Positions 55,839 to 63,804 of a stretch of 64,000 nucleotides of DNA are shown here, in pieces. The stretch is from positions 1-64,000 of the forward strand of contig DASZTS010000090.1 in the NCBI GenBank assembly GCA_035547915.1. Reading direction: 5' to 3'. Each line of letters begins with the position of its first letter. Positions within the stretch are counted from its first letter, which is position 1. The notes beneath the pieces are model-generated. The model saw nothing but the letters and a program-made list of their open reading frames with translations. It had not been told where the DNA came from and ran no database searches. The DNA comes from DASSFG01 sp035547915 (GTDB lineage: Bacteria > Planctomycetota > Planctomycetia > Pirellulales > JAICIG01). Both the position numbers and the translations under genes were made by a program.

Positions 55839-56051
55839 TCATTTTGGCTGGTCGCGGAGTTGGCGATGGAGCGTCCGGTTTTCCTTGGCGAGCCGCAAAT
55901 TTAGCTCGTGTTGGGCCATCGTACTGTCTACCCAGCCTTGACGTTCCATATCGTGGCGTTCGTGCTCGACGCGTATCCCCGCGAAGAATGCCCCCACCAC
56001 CACCATCAACCACAGCAATGTCTTCAAGGAGAACTGGCGTGGCATCGTCAT
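55839..56051 (-). CDS. Small membrane-anchored protein of the FSLKTLL family
   Basis: A 70-aa protein: MTMPRQFSLKTLLWLMVVVG, one membrane helix, then a charged helical tail (VEHERHDMERQGW...LRLAKENRTLHRQLRD) that may be a coiled coil. The ATG overlaps the stop of the gene before it by 4 bases (ATGA). It is the last gene of a leftward set of small genes starting at 56666. Confidence 0.7.
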   Translation of the reverse strand: MTMPRQFSLKTLLWLMVVVGAFFAGIRVEHERHDMERQGWVDSTMAQHELNLRLAKENRTLHRQLRDQPK

Positions 56052-56215
56052 TCTGCGTTGAATGGCGGATCGTAGTAGGGTGGAATTACGATGTACTCGA
56101 CCCGCTCAAGCGCCCGCCTGCGCCGCTCCCTCTCGAAGTGGATGCCCCCCAAGAAACAGCCGACCGCCAGCATCGCCACCAGCAATGCGCGGAGGGTGAA
56201 TTGTGGGCGGGGCAT
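56048..56215 (-). CDS. Small membrane-anchored protein of the FTLRALL family
   Basis: A 55-aa protein: MPRPQFTLRALLVAMLAVGC, one helix, then a charged region (FERERRRRALERVEYIVIPP). The ATG at 56215 starts the family N-terminus; the longer frame upstream is not supported. Its stop overlaps the start of the next gene. The Pro-rich end (PPYYDPPFNAE) is distinct from the neighbours. Confidence 0.65.
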   Translation of the reverse strand: MPRPQFTLRALLVAMLAVGCFLGGIHFERERRRRALERVEYIVIPPYYDPPFNAE

Positions 56216-56229
56216 GGGGCTATTCCTCA

Positions 56230-56382
56230 TCAGGGGCCAACGTGGTCCACATCCCCTATTCCGCTGTTGTAACGCGCCGTGTCGAGACTCAGCTTCACGA
56301 TTGAGGCAGCCAAAAAAACGAGCGCGCACACCAGCAGGATCCAAAACATCCCGCCCAAGCTGAACTGAAACCGTCGGGTCAT
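56230..56382 (-). CDS. Very small membrane protein of the RRFQFSL family
   Basis: A 50-aa protein: MTRRFQFSLGGMFWILLVCA, then a single helix to about residue 30, and a short polar tail ending VDHVGP. Its first 27 bases are nearly identical to the start of the 19455-19703 gene (complement strand). It lies 20 bases after the stop of the previous small gene, in the same direction. Confidence 0.6.
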   Translation of the reverse strand: MTRRFQFSLGGMFWILLVCALVFLAASIVKLSLDTARYNSGIGDVDHVGP

Positions 56383-56402
56383 GAGGGCACTCGGCGCGTC
56401 GT

Positions 56403-56666
56403 TCACGAAATGTATTCGGATTCGTCAGTCAGCTCCCAGTTGCCGCCGGTCTTTGAGAATTCCAGCCGGCGTCCGGCGCCAGCGGGCAGGCCAATCTCCC
56501 TCATTTGCAGGTGCGTTTCTAGATTCTCGTCTTCAATGAGAAAAATGTTGGCGGTGTCCTCCAATTCGCTCCAGTGGAATACGGATTCAGATGGAGTTAC
56601 CAGGCCACTCAAGACGCCAGCAAGTTCCCTGCTCATGTCTTTCGGAATGCGTTCCATACTGACCAT
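56403..56666 (-). CDS. Small hypothetical soluble protein
   Basis: An 87-aa acidic protein: MVSMERIPKDMSRELAGVLS, LVTPSESVFHWSELEDTANI and an end NWELTDESEYIS. It has no membrane segment. It heads the leftward group of four small genes. A terminator-like hairpin lies 39 bases upstream of its start on the same strand (56705-56734). Two ATGs (56666, 56657) are possible. Function unknown. Confidence 0.6.
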   Translation of the reverse strand: MVSMERIPKDMSRELAGVLSGLVTPSESVFHWSELEDTANIFLIEDENLETHLQMREIGLPAGAGRRLEFSKTGGNWELTDESEYIS

Positions 56667-56704
56667 TAGACCGTGCCAGAGCGGCGGGGCAACGTGGAGC
56701 GCAT

Positions 56705-56734
56705 AAAAAACCCCGCCGCTGGCGTGCGACGGGG
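56705..56734 (-). terminator. Terminator-type hairpin upstream of the small-gene cluster
   Basis: Read leftward: CCCCGTCGC, loop ACGCCA, GCGGCGGGG (9 bp with one G-U pair), then TTTTTT. This is a strong intrinsic terminator, but no leftward gene ends to its right. It stands 39 bases before the start at 56666, so it could be a leader attenuator, or a remnant of a lost gene. Confidence 0.7.
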
Positions 56735-56811
56735 CGGGAGTATCAGGGCGTCCAAACCCGTGCGCGCCCGCCCCGGCTGAATAGCTGCCCCGCCGCGGCT
56801 AGAATCGGGGG

Positions 56812-57090
56812 ATGCACCAGAACCCTTCCAAAGCCCCACGATGCACCGAGCAGAAGGGGAAGTGGCGGTCGCCAGAAGCAATTTGGCTAACCACCTTCAC
56901 GACACTCAGCACCGTGGGCCTTAGTGTCGGCTGCCTGATCGCCCTTGCTCGGCGACAGCCGGATGGACTCGATTTTATGGATCAGGTCGTGCCGTTTGGA
57001 GGGGGGGCAGTGGGAAGCGTCGCGTGCCTTGCGTGGGTAATCTGGGTCAATCGCCCGAAGTCCGACCATGTATCAGGGACACAGGAATAG
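56812..57090 (+). CDS. Small membrane protein of unknown function
   Basis: A 92-aa protein with a polar N-terminus (MHQNPSKAPRCTEQKGKWRS) and two hydrophobic segments (about 27-45, 58-79). The NPxxAP start is common in small planctomycete membrane proteins (compare NPYKAPKE in the next gene). CGGGGG precedes the ATG. Role unknown. Confidence 0.55.
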   Translation: MHQNPSKAPRCTEQKGKWRSPEAIWLTTFTTLSTVGLSVGCLIALARRQPDGLDFMDQVVPFGGGAVGSVACLAWVIWVNRPKSDHVSGTQE

Positions 57091-57106
57091 CGCGCTGCCC
57101 TCTGGC

Positions 57107-57394
57107 ATGGACGAGAACCCGTACAAGGCGCCGAAAGAGAAAGACGCGGCGCCCATGGCGCGGGAGCCGCAGAACGAGAAGTTCTGGACCGTGACGTTTT
57201 GCATTGGTGCCTTCTTCTGGATAGTCAGCACTGGCGGGATGATCTTTACGTGGCTTGGCTACGACGACCAGTTGCCACCGGATAAGGATCGGGTGCGATG
57301 GGGGCCGAGTGGATACTCGGAGCAGCAGCAACCATCGTCGCCAGCCTTAAGCTTCCGAGACGACCCCCTGCCTAAAATGATGGCACCCCGCTAG
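57107..57394 (+). CDS. Small membrane protein of unknown function
   Basis: A 95-aa protein. The ATG at 57107 starts MDENPYKAPKEKDAAPM, the NPY-x-AP pattern also seen in the previous gene. A single membrane segment (FWTVTFCIGAFFWIVSTGGM) and a Gln/Ser-rich tail follow. It starts 16 bases after the previous gene and is probably in its transcript. Confidence 0.55.
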   Translation: MDENPYKAPKEKDAAPMAREPQNEKFWTVTFCIGAFFWIVSTGGMIFTWLGYDDQLPPDKDRVRWGPSGYSEQQQPSSPALSFRDDPLPKMMAPR

Positions 57395-57613
57395 GCAGCC
57401 GTTTCAGGGTTTTTGCTTGACCAAGGATGGTGCGTTGCTCTGTTGGGACACCACCGAATCTCGCTCCCGCTTGCCAGTCGGCCGGCCAGCGTGTCATGAT
57501 GCAATGACGGTGGGACGAGCGGGTGGCGAATACCATCCGCCCAGCCAATATCGGCGGCTCTCACGCGAATGACGGATAGGCCAACCGCGTGCGCTTATTT
57601 GGAGATCGGAACG

Positions 57614-58681
57614 GTGCATCGAATCCTTGCGATCGCTCTGCTGGGTGTACTTTGCCTCCTGCCTCGCACCGCAGCAGCCGAATATGAGTGGGTCACCCGA
57701 GTCCGCGAGACGGCGGCAAGCGCTGCCGCCAAGGCGGGCCAGTGCTGGGACGACTGCACCGAAGCGTGCGGACAGACCACGCGCCGCTGGATGCGGAATT
57801 CGGCCGATTGGTGGTCTCCCGATGCCCGCCAGCAGGCGACGCTGCGTTATGGTCTGCGGTTGCCCGATCAGTTCGAGTCCGACGATCGGTTGGTGATCCT
57901 GATCCATGGGCTCGATTCCGACGTCGGCTTCTGGCGCGACCTAGTCCCACTCCTCGAAAAGCAAGGGTACATGGTGGCGCCCTTTCTGTATCCCAACGAC
58001 CAGCCGGTGGCCGAAAGTGCCCGCCTGCTGACCGCCGAGTTGGCCGCGCTGCATGAGAAATATCCGGGGCTGAAGCCCGATATTGTGGCTCACAGCATGG
58101 GTGGCATGATCGCGCGTGCTTGCCTCGAAGCGGAGGATTACGAAGGAAACGTCGAGCGGCTGGTGATGCTAGCGCCGCCCAACCAGGGTTCGTGTTATTC
58201 CCGGTTCAGCCTCGGCTGCGATCTCATCGAGCATGTTCAGCTCTGGTACAACGAGCCCGACTGGTCGTGGACGTGGATGGTGACCGACGGCCTCGGCGAA
58301 GCACGGTGCGACATCGCACCCGGTTCGCGGTTCCTTGACAATCTCAACGCTCATGGCCGCCGACAGGGCGTGCGTTACACGATCGTGGCAGGCAATCGGA
58401 GTTGCGGTTGGCGTTATGCGGCTACCGTGGTGCGCTGGTCGGCGGTCTGCCTGCCCGGCACACAATGGGGAAACAACCTCAGCGGCAAGCTGCACGAATG
58501 GGCGGGCGATATCGAATCTCGCGAGGGTTCACACGACGGGCTCGTCGATGTGCAAAGCGCGCTCTTGCCGGGCGTCGACGATCTCGTCATCGTGCCTGCC
58601 GACCACACCACGATCGCCTGTTCGCGCAACGGCCAGCCACCCGTCGCCTGGCCCATCATCAAAGACCGGCTGGCGCGTTGA
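57614..58681 (+). CDS. Secreted alpha/beta hydrolase, lipase-like
   Basis: A 355-aa exported hydrolase. The signal peptide (HRILAIALLGVLCLLPRTAAA) supports the GTG at 57614, with GGAGATCGG upstream, over an earlier ATG. The alpha/beta fold has VILIHGLDSD (94-103), the nucleophile elbow AHSMGG (Ser161), and later VDVQSALLPGVDDLVIVPADHTTI, which holds the probable Asp and His. HGxxS and AHSMGG are typical of triacylglycerol lipases and PGAP1-like esterases. It probably acts on lipids or acyl esters outside the cytoplasm. No neighbour suggests a pathway. Confidence 0.85.
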   Translation: MHRILAIALLGVLCLLPRTAAAEYEWVTRVRETAASAAAKAGQCWDDCTEACGQTTRRWMRNSADWWSPDARQQATLRYGLRLPDQFESDDRLVILIHGLDSDVGFWRDLVPLLEKQGYMVAPFLYPNDQPVAESARLLTAELAALHEKYPGLKPDIVAHSMGGMIARACLEAEDYEGNVERLVMLAPPNQGSCYSRFSLGCDLIEHVQLWYNEPDWSWTWMVTDGLGEARCDIAPGSRFLDNLNAHGRRQGVRYTIVAGNRSCGWRYAATVVRWSAVCLPGTQWGNNLSGKLHEWAGDIESREGSHDGLVDVQSALLPGVDDLVIVPADHTTIACSRNGQPPVAWPIIKDRLAR

Positions 58682-58718
58682 GCGCGGCTGATAGAAACCC
58701 CCATCCGAATACAGGGAA

Positions 58719-60113
58719 TCAGCGATCCATGTGCCCCTTGTCGAGGCGCTGTGCCTTGGCGCGGTCGGCCTGGGCCTTGTCGGGTTGCCCCAAACGTTCC
58801 CAAACGTCGGCGCGGGCACGTAACGTTTCGGCCATGTCGGCATTGAAATGGATGGCTGTGCCGTAATCGCGTACGGCTCGATGCAGTTCGCCCAGGCCGG
58901 CCCGTGCCAGACCACGCAGGCGATAGGCCTGGCCGTTGCGGTCGTCGAGTTTCAGCGCGCGCTCGCAATCGACCAGCGCCCGATCATATTGAGCCAACCC
59001 GAGGTAGCCCTCTGCCCGTACGCGCCACGCCGCGGCATCGTCAACATCCAACTCGATGGCCGCCGTTGCGTCTTCGATGGCCCGTTTGATGTCGCCAGCC
59101 CGCAAGTGGGCCGACGCCCGCTGGGTAACAGCTTCGGCATCGTCGGGAGCGAGTTCGATCGCCTTGTCGAACGCCGACACGGCCTCCGCGAAACGCTGCT
59201 CGCTCATCAGCCAGATTCCTTCCGAAAAGAACGCATCCGCGTCGCCCCGTCGCGGCCTGCGACCCTCCGCCGGCCCCACGTGCACCAAATCAGGGCGACT
59301 CGGCCGGTGCGACTCTTCGGATTCCGTGTGATCCTCTTCCTCCCGCCCCTCGATCGTATTCCATGCCCACTGCGCGGGATCTTGTCGATAGAAATCGCGC
59401 AAGATGGCATAGAGCTCCGCGTGCAACTCGCGTAGCGCGACCGGTCGTTCAAAGAAGCATTCGGTCGCCACCGCAAAGAACTCGGCGCGGTTCGACGCGC
59501 CGTAATGATTCAAGAGCGTCGCCTGTCCTTGTCGTGAGGCACGTACGAGCCGGTGATACTCGTCGTCGACCACGCGATCCCAGCGCTGGTGTTGCCCGCG
59601 CTCCAGCGGCGGCGTTCCGTCCATACCGCCATCGAGATCGTCGAGATGGTGGGCAAATTCGTGGAAGACCAGGTTGCCTCCCACCTCGTCGGGAATGCGC
59701 CGCGTGTTCTTCCACGACAGAACGATCGGTCCGCGGTGCCATGATTCACCGTAGACAGCGCGTGCATCGCGATCCAAGCCGTCCTCCATTTTCCGCGGAT
59801 GGAAGTAGGTATCGGGATAGACCAGCACCGATAGGATCTGGTCGTAGTGGTATTCGTACTCGATGCCCAAGACCAACAAACAGGCTTGCACCGCGATGGT
59901 AACCTTCATTTCATCGTCGACGGTAAGTCCGGCGCAACCGATCCATGTCTTCTCGGCGACGAACACCTGCACGCGCTCACGCAGCTTCGCCTGCTCCGGC
60001 CGGGAGAGCAATCGATACTGCACCACGTTCGCCCGCAGGTATGCCAGCCACCGCTCCGGAAAGGGTTCCGCCAGAATCCGTTGGCGGCGGCGCCGTTTGA
60101 TCCAAGAAAACAT
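58719..60113 (-). CDS. MtfA-like zinc peptidase fused to TPR repeats
   Basis: A 464-aa protein. The N-terminal two thirds resemble MtfA: MFSWIKRRRRQRILAEPFPE, then FHEFAHHLDDLDGG with the zinc motif HEFAH (151-155) and the third ligand in AEFFAVATECFFERP (Glu211). The last 160 residues are tetratricopeptide repeats (FAEAVSAFDKAIELAPDDAE, IKRAIEDATAAIELDVDDAA, YDRALVDCERALKLDDRNGQ). MtfA in E. coli handles the sugar-uptake regulator Mlc; the TPR tail is an addition that may bind a partner. The ATG at 60113 is chosen over the longer frame. It follows the Ig-like gene by 41 bases. Confidence 0.9.
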   Translation of the reverse strand: MFSWIKRRRRQRILAEPFPERWLAYLRANVVQYRLLSRPEQAKLRERVQVFVAEKTWIGCAGLTVDDEMKVTIAVQACLLVLGIEYEYHYDQILSVLVYPDTYFHPRKMEDGLDRDARAVYGESWHRGPIVLSWKNTRRIPDEVGGNLVFHEFAHHLDDLDGGMDGTPPLERGQHQRWDRVVDDEYHRLVRASRQGQATLLNHYGASNRAEFFAVATECFFERPVALRELHAELYAILRDFYRQDPAQWAWNTIEGREEEDHTESEESHRPSRPDLVHVGPAEGRRPRRGDADAFFSEGIWLMSEQRFAEAVSAFDKAIELAPDDAEAVTQRASAHLRAGDIKRAIEDATAAIELDVDDAAAWRVRAEGYLGLAQYDRALVDCERALKLDDRNGQAYRLRGLARAGLGELHRAVRDYGTAIHFNADMAETLRARADVWERLGQPDKAQADRAKAQRLDKGHMDR

Positions 60114-60154
60114 GCAGTCGCGCTGCCGGCCGCGCCCTCGCAGGCGGCGAAGCG

Positions 60155-60556
60155 TCACTCCTTTGTTTTGAAGATCAGCAAGTAGGGGACGGCGGGCCGT
60201 CCTTGGGCATCCTTGAAGTTCTGAAACTTCTCGGTGTTGAGCCATACGGCGTAGGTCTTGCCGGGCTTCAGCTTCACCGGCAGAACGCAGGTCCGTTGCC
60301 CGGCTTGATATTTCGGCTTGGCGGTCGTCTCGGGAAAGCTGTCGTCGCCGGCAACACACCACGACCAGCTTCCGTCCTGCATCTCCTTGCTGAACGTCAC
60401 TTGGATTTCGGTCGTCGCTGGATCGACATCCGCGGTGCCCGCCGCGGGCACGGTTTTGACAACGACCGGCGGGGCCGATTCGAGTGTAATCTCTTCGGCG
60501 TTGGATTGACCATAGACCAAGCCGACGAGCAGGGCAGCGCGAAATATCGATCCCAT
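60155..60556 (-). CDS. Small exported protein with Ig-like (SbsA-type) domain
   Basis: A 133-aa protein with a signal peptide (MGSIFRAALLVGLVYGQSNA). The domain reads VVKTVPAAGTADVDPATTEI, then QVTFSKEMQDGSWSW and LKPGKTYAVWLNTEKFQNFK, and it ends with the PAVPYLLIFKTKE strand. P-x-x-G-x-x-x-V-x-P-x-x-x-x-x-V-x-F-S-x-x-M is the bacterial Ig-like domain 5 pattern. AGGAG lies upstream of the ATG at 60556. It is probably transcribed with the MtfA-TPR gene. Confidence 0.82.
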   Translation of the reverse strand: MGSIFRAALLVGLVYGQSNAEEITLESAPPVVVKTVPAAGTADVDPATTEIQVTFSKEMQDGSWSWCVAGDDSFPETTAKPKYQAGQRTCVLPVKLKPGKTYAVWLNTEKFQNFKDAQGRPAVPYLLIFKTKE

Positions 60557-60706
60557 CGTTCCGATCTCCTGAGCAATTAAGGGCTTATCCGAGAACCAGT
60601 GTCGCAACGTTGACGGTCCGCCTCTCGGCCCGATGCGGAAAACCTACTCCGGGCCTCCCTGTTGTTCGGCCTTACGGCCCTGATCTTGGGACCGGATCGC
60701 GATCGG

Positions 60707-62836
60707 TTATGCCAGCTCACGCTGGACTTTTCGGGCGGCGCGTCCCGCGAGCCACGATTCGAGGACGAGCAGCGCCAGCGCCTCGACGATCAGCCAGCGC
60801 CACAGATGCTGACGGCTCTCCAGTTCGGTATCGCGCTGTTGGCGCGACTGCTCGGCCCGTTCGGCACGCGTGAGCCGGGTGGCGAAACGGACGCCGAGCT
60901 GTTCTAGGCTGTCCAACGGCATCGGCGCCGTACTGCTCTCCGCGGCCGCCAGATTCACGGCAAACGCGTGTTCGCCTTCGTCGAGATGCAGGCGATAGAT
61001 GCCCGGCTGATCCGCGTCGGAAAACGTCTTTGTACCGGCGGCTAATGGCCGTCGCGTGCCATCGGGCTTTTCGACGATGGCGTCGCGCGTGAGTGCCTGC
61101 GGCAAGGGCGCGTCATGACCCACGATCAAACTCGCCGTCTGCACAGGACTGCCGGCCGCCAGATCCATCACCGCCTGCATCAGCGGCAAGAATTTGCTCG
61201 AGAGGGCCAACTGACTCTCCTCGGGCTGCCAACCGCTCGTAAATGCCAGGATGCGGCCGGTGCCGACCGGACGTTCCAAGACGGCCGGATCGCCGTTGTC
61301 GAACCGGGCCACGACGCGCGTGGTGGCGGACTTCTCGGACTCCAACTTCAAGCTACGGTGACGCCAGAAATGGATCTTGGTGAAGTCGCTATAACGCGGG
61401 TTCGCGAATGCCGCGAAGATCGGGTGCGTGAAATCGATCTCGCCCAACATTCGATAGACCCGGTTTTGTTCATCGCCGGCGGGTGCACGAGATGAATCAT
61501 CGCGTTGGTCCGCGATCGGAGGGCCGTCCAATTCGACGTCGGCGAGCAGCCGCTTGAGCGACTCGGCACCCCACTTGTCGTTGAGCACGATGAGCAGCGT
61601 GCCACCGGCGTCGAAGAACGGCTGCAACACCTCACCGGCCTCGACGGGCAACTCCTTCGTCGCCACGACCAGAGCCGGCAGGGCATCCTTGGCGAATCGC
61701 AAATCGTCGACGGTCGCCACGGTTTGCACCGCGGTGTTGCGGAGCAGATCTCCGCCCAGGGCCAGTTCGAAGAAGTATCGCGCCGAGTCCGCACGGTCGG
61801 CCGGATCATCGCCGAACCAGGCCACCCGTACGTGCTGCGGCTGCGGCGGCACAGCATAAAAGGTGTTGTCGAAGTCGGCTTCGTCGCCCCACAGCAGAAT
61901 GCGGTCGGCCGCCGCGTCGTCATTCGGACGCGGCAAGCGCAGCACGCGGCTCTGGCCGGCGGGAACATAAGTGGCCAGCGGCTGCTCGGCGGCCGGTCGC
62001 TGGTCGGGCGATCCCCAGGTGACGAAGAACTGATCGCCCGTGGAGTCGGCCGCGTTCGTAACTCGCACGCGAGGTTCGCCCCCCTCTTCATCGCTAACGA
62101 GCAATTGCGCGGCGGCATTGGTCGCGTGCCGGGGGACCAGAGCATACGCCACGACGGGCACCTTCTCCGGCCAGCGATACGCTTCGAGTGTTTCGGTGCG
62201 CGAGCCGCGCGCAAAATCACTGATGACGACGAGTTGTGGCTCAGCGACGGTGCCCTGCACATCGGTTGCCGTATCGAGTTCGCCGGCCACCGTCACCAGC
62301 GCTGTCGAAAGGTCCGTCGAGCCCCAACTCGGCGCCAAAGAAGCCAATCGCTTTCGGACGAGAGCCGCCTTGCCGGCGTGCCTGCCGGTCGTTTCGTCGT
62401 CGAAGGCGACCTGGGTGTGCAGTCGGTCGTCGAACGTCATCAGCGCCACGTCGTCGGCCGGCCCCATGTCGTCGAGGATGCCTTCGACCTTCTTCAACGC
62501 CTGCTGCCACAGATCGCCGCGCCGCATACTGGCGCTCGAATCGAGCAGGATGGCCGCCTTGCGACCCACCTGGTCTCCGAACGGCAGCACCGCCGCTTCT
62601 CGCAAGAACGGTCGCGCGAAGGCCAGCGCCAAGAGCGCGAGAATCGTCAGCCGCAAGACTAGCAACAGCAGGTTGTCGAGGCGACTACGGCGCGTCAGGC
62701 GGGGCGGCGACGGCGTGAGGAACATCAGCGAGCTGAACATCTGCCGGCCGCGCGGCGTGCGACGGATGAGGTGTAGCACGAGCGGTAACGAAAGGGCCGC
62801 CAGCCCGGCCAGGTACAACGGTGTGAGCAGGCCCAT
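60707..62836 (-). CDS. BatA/VWA membrane protein
   Basis: A 709-aa protein. The N-terminal BatA domain has two membrane helices (LTPLYLAGLAALSLPLVLHLIRRTPR in parts, then LDNLLLLVLRLTILALLALAF). The VWA domain follows (AAILLDSSASMRRGDLW, MIDAS DSSAS at 99-103). The large periplasmic part has DUF4159-like or glutamine-amidotransferase-like beta/alpha structure (FFDAGGTLLIVLNDKWGAES), and a final helix (about 685-700) closes the protein. This layout is common next to DUF58 and MoxR genes. The start overlaps the DUF58 stop by one base (TGATG). Confidence 0.88.
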   Translation of the reverse strand: MGLLTPLYLAGLAALSLPLVLHLIRRTPRGRQMFSSLMFLTPSPPRLTRRSRLDNLLLLVLRLTILALLALAFARPFLREAAVLPFGDQVGRKAAILLDSSASMRRGDLWQQALKKVEGILDDMGPADDVALMTFDDRLHTQVAFDDETTGRHAGKAALVRKRLASLAPSWGSTDLSTALVTVAGELDTATDVQGTVAEPQLVVISDFARGSRTETLEAYRWPEKVPVVAYALVPRHATNAAAQLLVSDEEGGEPRVRVTNAADSTGDQFFVTWGSPDQRPAAEQPLATYVPAGQSRVLRLPRPNDDAAADRILLWGDEADFDNTFYAVPPQPQHVRVAWFGDDPADRADSARYFFELALGGDLLRNTAVQTVATVDDLRFAKDALPALVVATKELPVEAGEVLQPFFDAGGTLLIVLNDKWGAESLKRLLADVELDGPPIADQRDDSSRAPAGDEQNRVYRMLGEIDFTHPIFAAFANPRYSDFTKIHFWRHRSLKLESEKSATTRVVARFDNGDPAVLERPVGTGRILAFTSGWQPEESQLALSSKFLPLMQAVMDLAAGSPVQTASLIVGHDAPLPQALTRDAIVEKPDGTRRPLAAGTKTFSDADQPGIYRLHLDEGEHAFAVNLAAAESSTAPMPLDSLEQLGVRFATRLTRAERAEQSRQQRDTELESRQHLWRWLIVEALALLVLESWLAGRAARKVQRELA

Positions 62837-63804
62837 CAGCCGACTCCGGGGGCGCGGGTTGCGGCTCGCCGTCGGCGCAGCGTCTGCCGTCCTCGCCGCA
62901 GGCGGGCGTTCAGAAAGTCGAACAAGGCCAGCTCCAGCGGCCGGTCGGTTGCCAGCGAATAATGGTCGACGCCCAACCGCAGGCAGGCGCGGGCGATCCC
63001 GCTCGCGTGCTCGGCGAACCTCCGCAGATACTCGTCGCGCACCGTCTGCGGATCGACGTACATCTCGCGGCCCGATTCGAGGTCGTGGAAGACGGCCGAT
63101 TCGGCGAAGCGAAATTCGACCTCGGCCGGATCGAGCACGCGCATCACGACGACTTCGTGCCCCCGCGAACGGAGGCAGCCCAGTTGTGCTTCGAGCGTAT
63201 CGATCGGCGCCAACAGATCGGAGAGGAGCACGACCAACCCCCGCTTGCTCGCCGTCTTGGCGATCTGCTCCAACGGCGGCGCAAGATCGGTGCCCGATCC
63301 GGCGACGGCCCGCTCCAAGGCCAGCATGATGCGATGGATATGACCGGGACGATAACGGGCCGGCAGATAGTCGGCGATCTTGTCGTCGAACGTGACCAGG
63401 CCCACCGCATCGCGCTGCAACGACAGAAAATACGCCAGTGTCGCGGCGGCCGTCTGGGCATAAGCGGCCTTCGTGTACCCGAGCGAGCCGAACCCCATCG
63501 AGCGGCTCAGGTCGACAAGCAGGTGGCAGCGCAGGTTGGTCTCGTCCTCGAACCGCTTGATGTAATAGCGGTCGCTTCGCGCATAGAGACGCCAATCGAG
63601 GTACCGCAGGTCGTCGCCATCGGTGTACTGCCGATACTCGCTGAATTCGACCGAGAATCCGTGATAGGGGCTGCGGTGCAGGCCGCTCAAAAAACCTTCG
63701 ACGATCACCTTGGCCCGGAGTTGCAGATTCTTGATCCGCATCAACGCGGCCGGATCGATGAACGACGTCTTGGCAAACCGGTTGGCTGACGACGACCCAG
63801 GCAT
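62836..63804 (-). CDS. DUF58 family protein
   Basis: A 322-aa protein. It has the DUF58 core: IDPAALMRIKNLQLRAKVIVEGFLSGLHRSPYHGFSVEFSEYRQYT in parts, then DGDDLRYLDWRLYARSDRYYI and the DLSRSMGFG VWA-like motif (98-106). DUF58 proteins occur with MoxR ATPases and BatA/VWA proteins in presumed chaperone or assembly systems. The MoxR gene would be expected beyond 64000, but no MoxR end is seen before the window edge. The ATG at 63804 starts the conserved part. Confidence 0.92.
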   Translation of the reverse strand: MPGSSSANRFAKTSFIDPAALMRIKNLQLRAKVIVEGFLSGLHRSPYHGFSVEFSEYRQYTDGDDLRYLDWRLYARSDRYYIKRFEDETNLRCHLLVDLSRSMGFGSLGYTKAAYAQTAAATLAYFLSLQRDAVGLVTFDDKIADYLPARYRPGHIHRIMLALERAVAGSGTDLAPPLEQIAKTASKRGLVVLLSDLLAPIDTLEAQLGCLRSRGHEVVVMRVLDPAEVEFRFAESAVFHDLESGREMYVDPQTVRDEYLRRFAEHASGIARACLRLGVDHYSLATDRPLELALFDFLNARLRRGRQTLRRRRAATRAPGVG

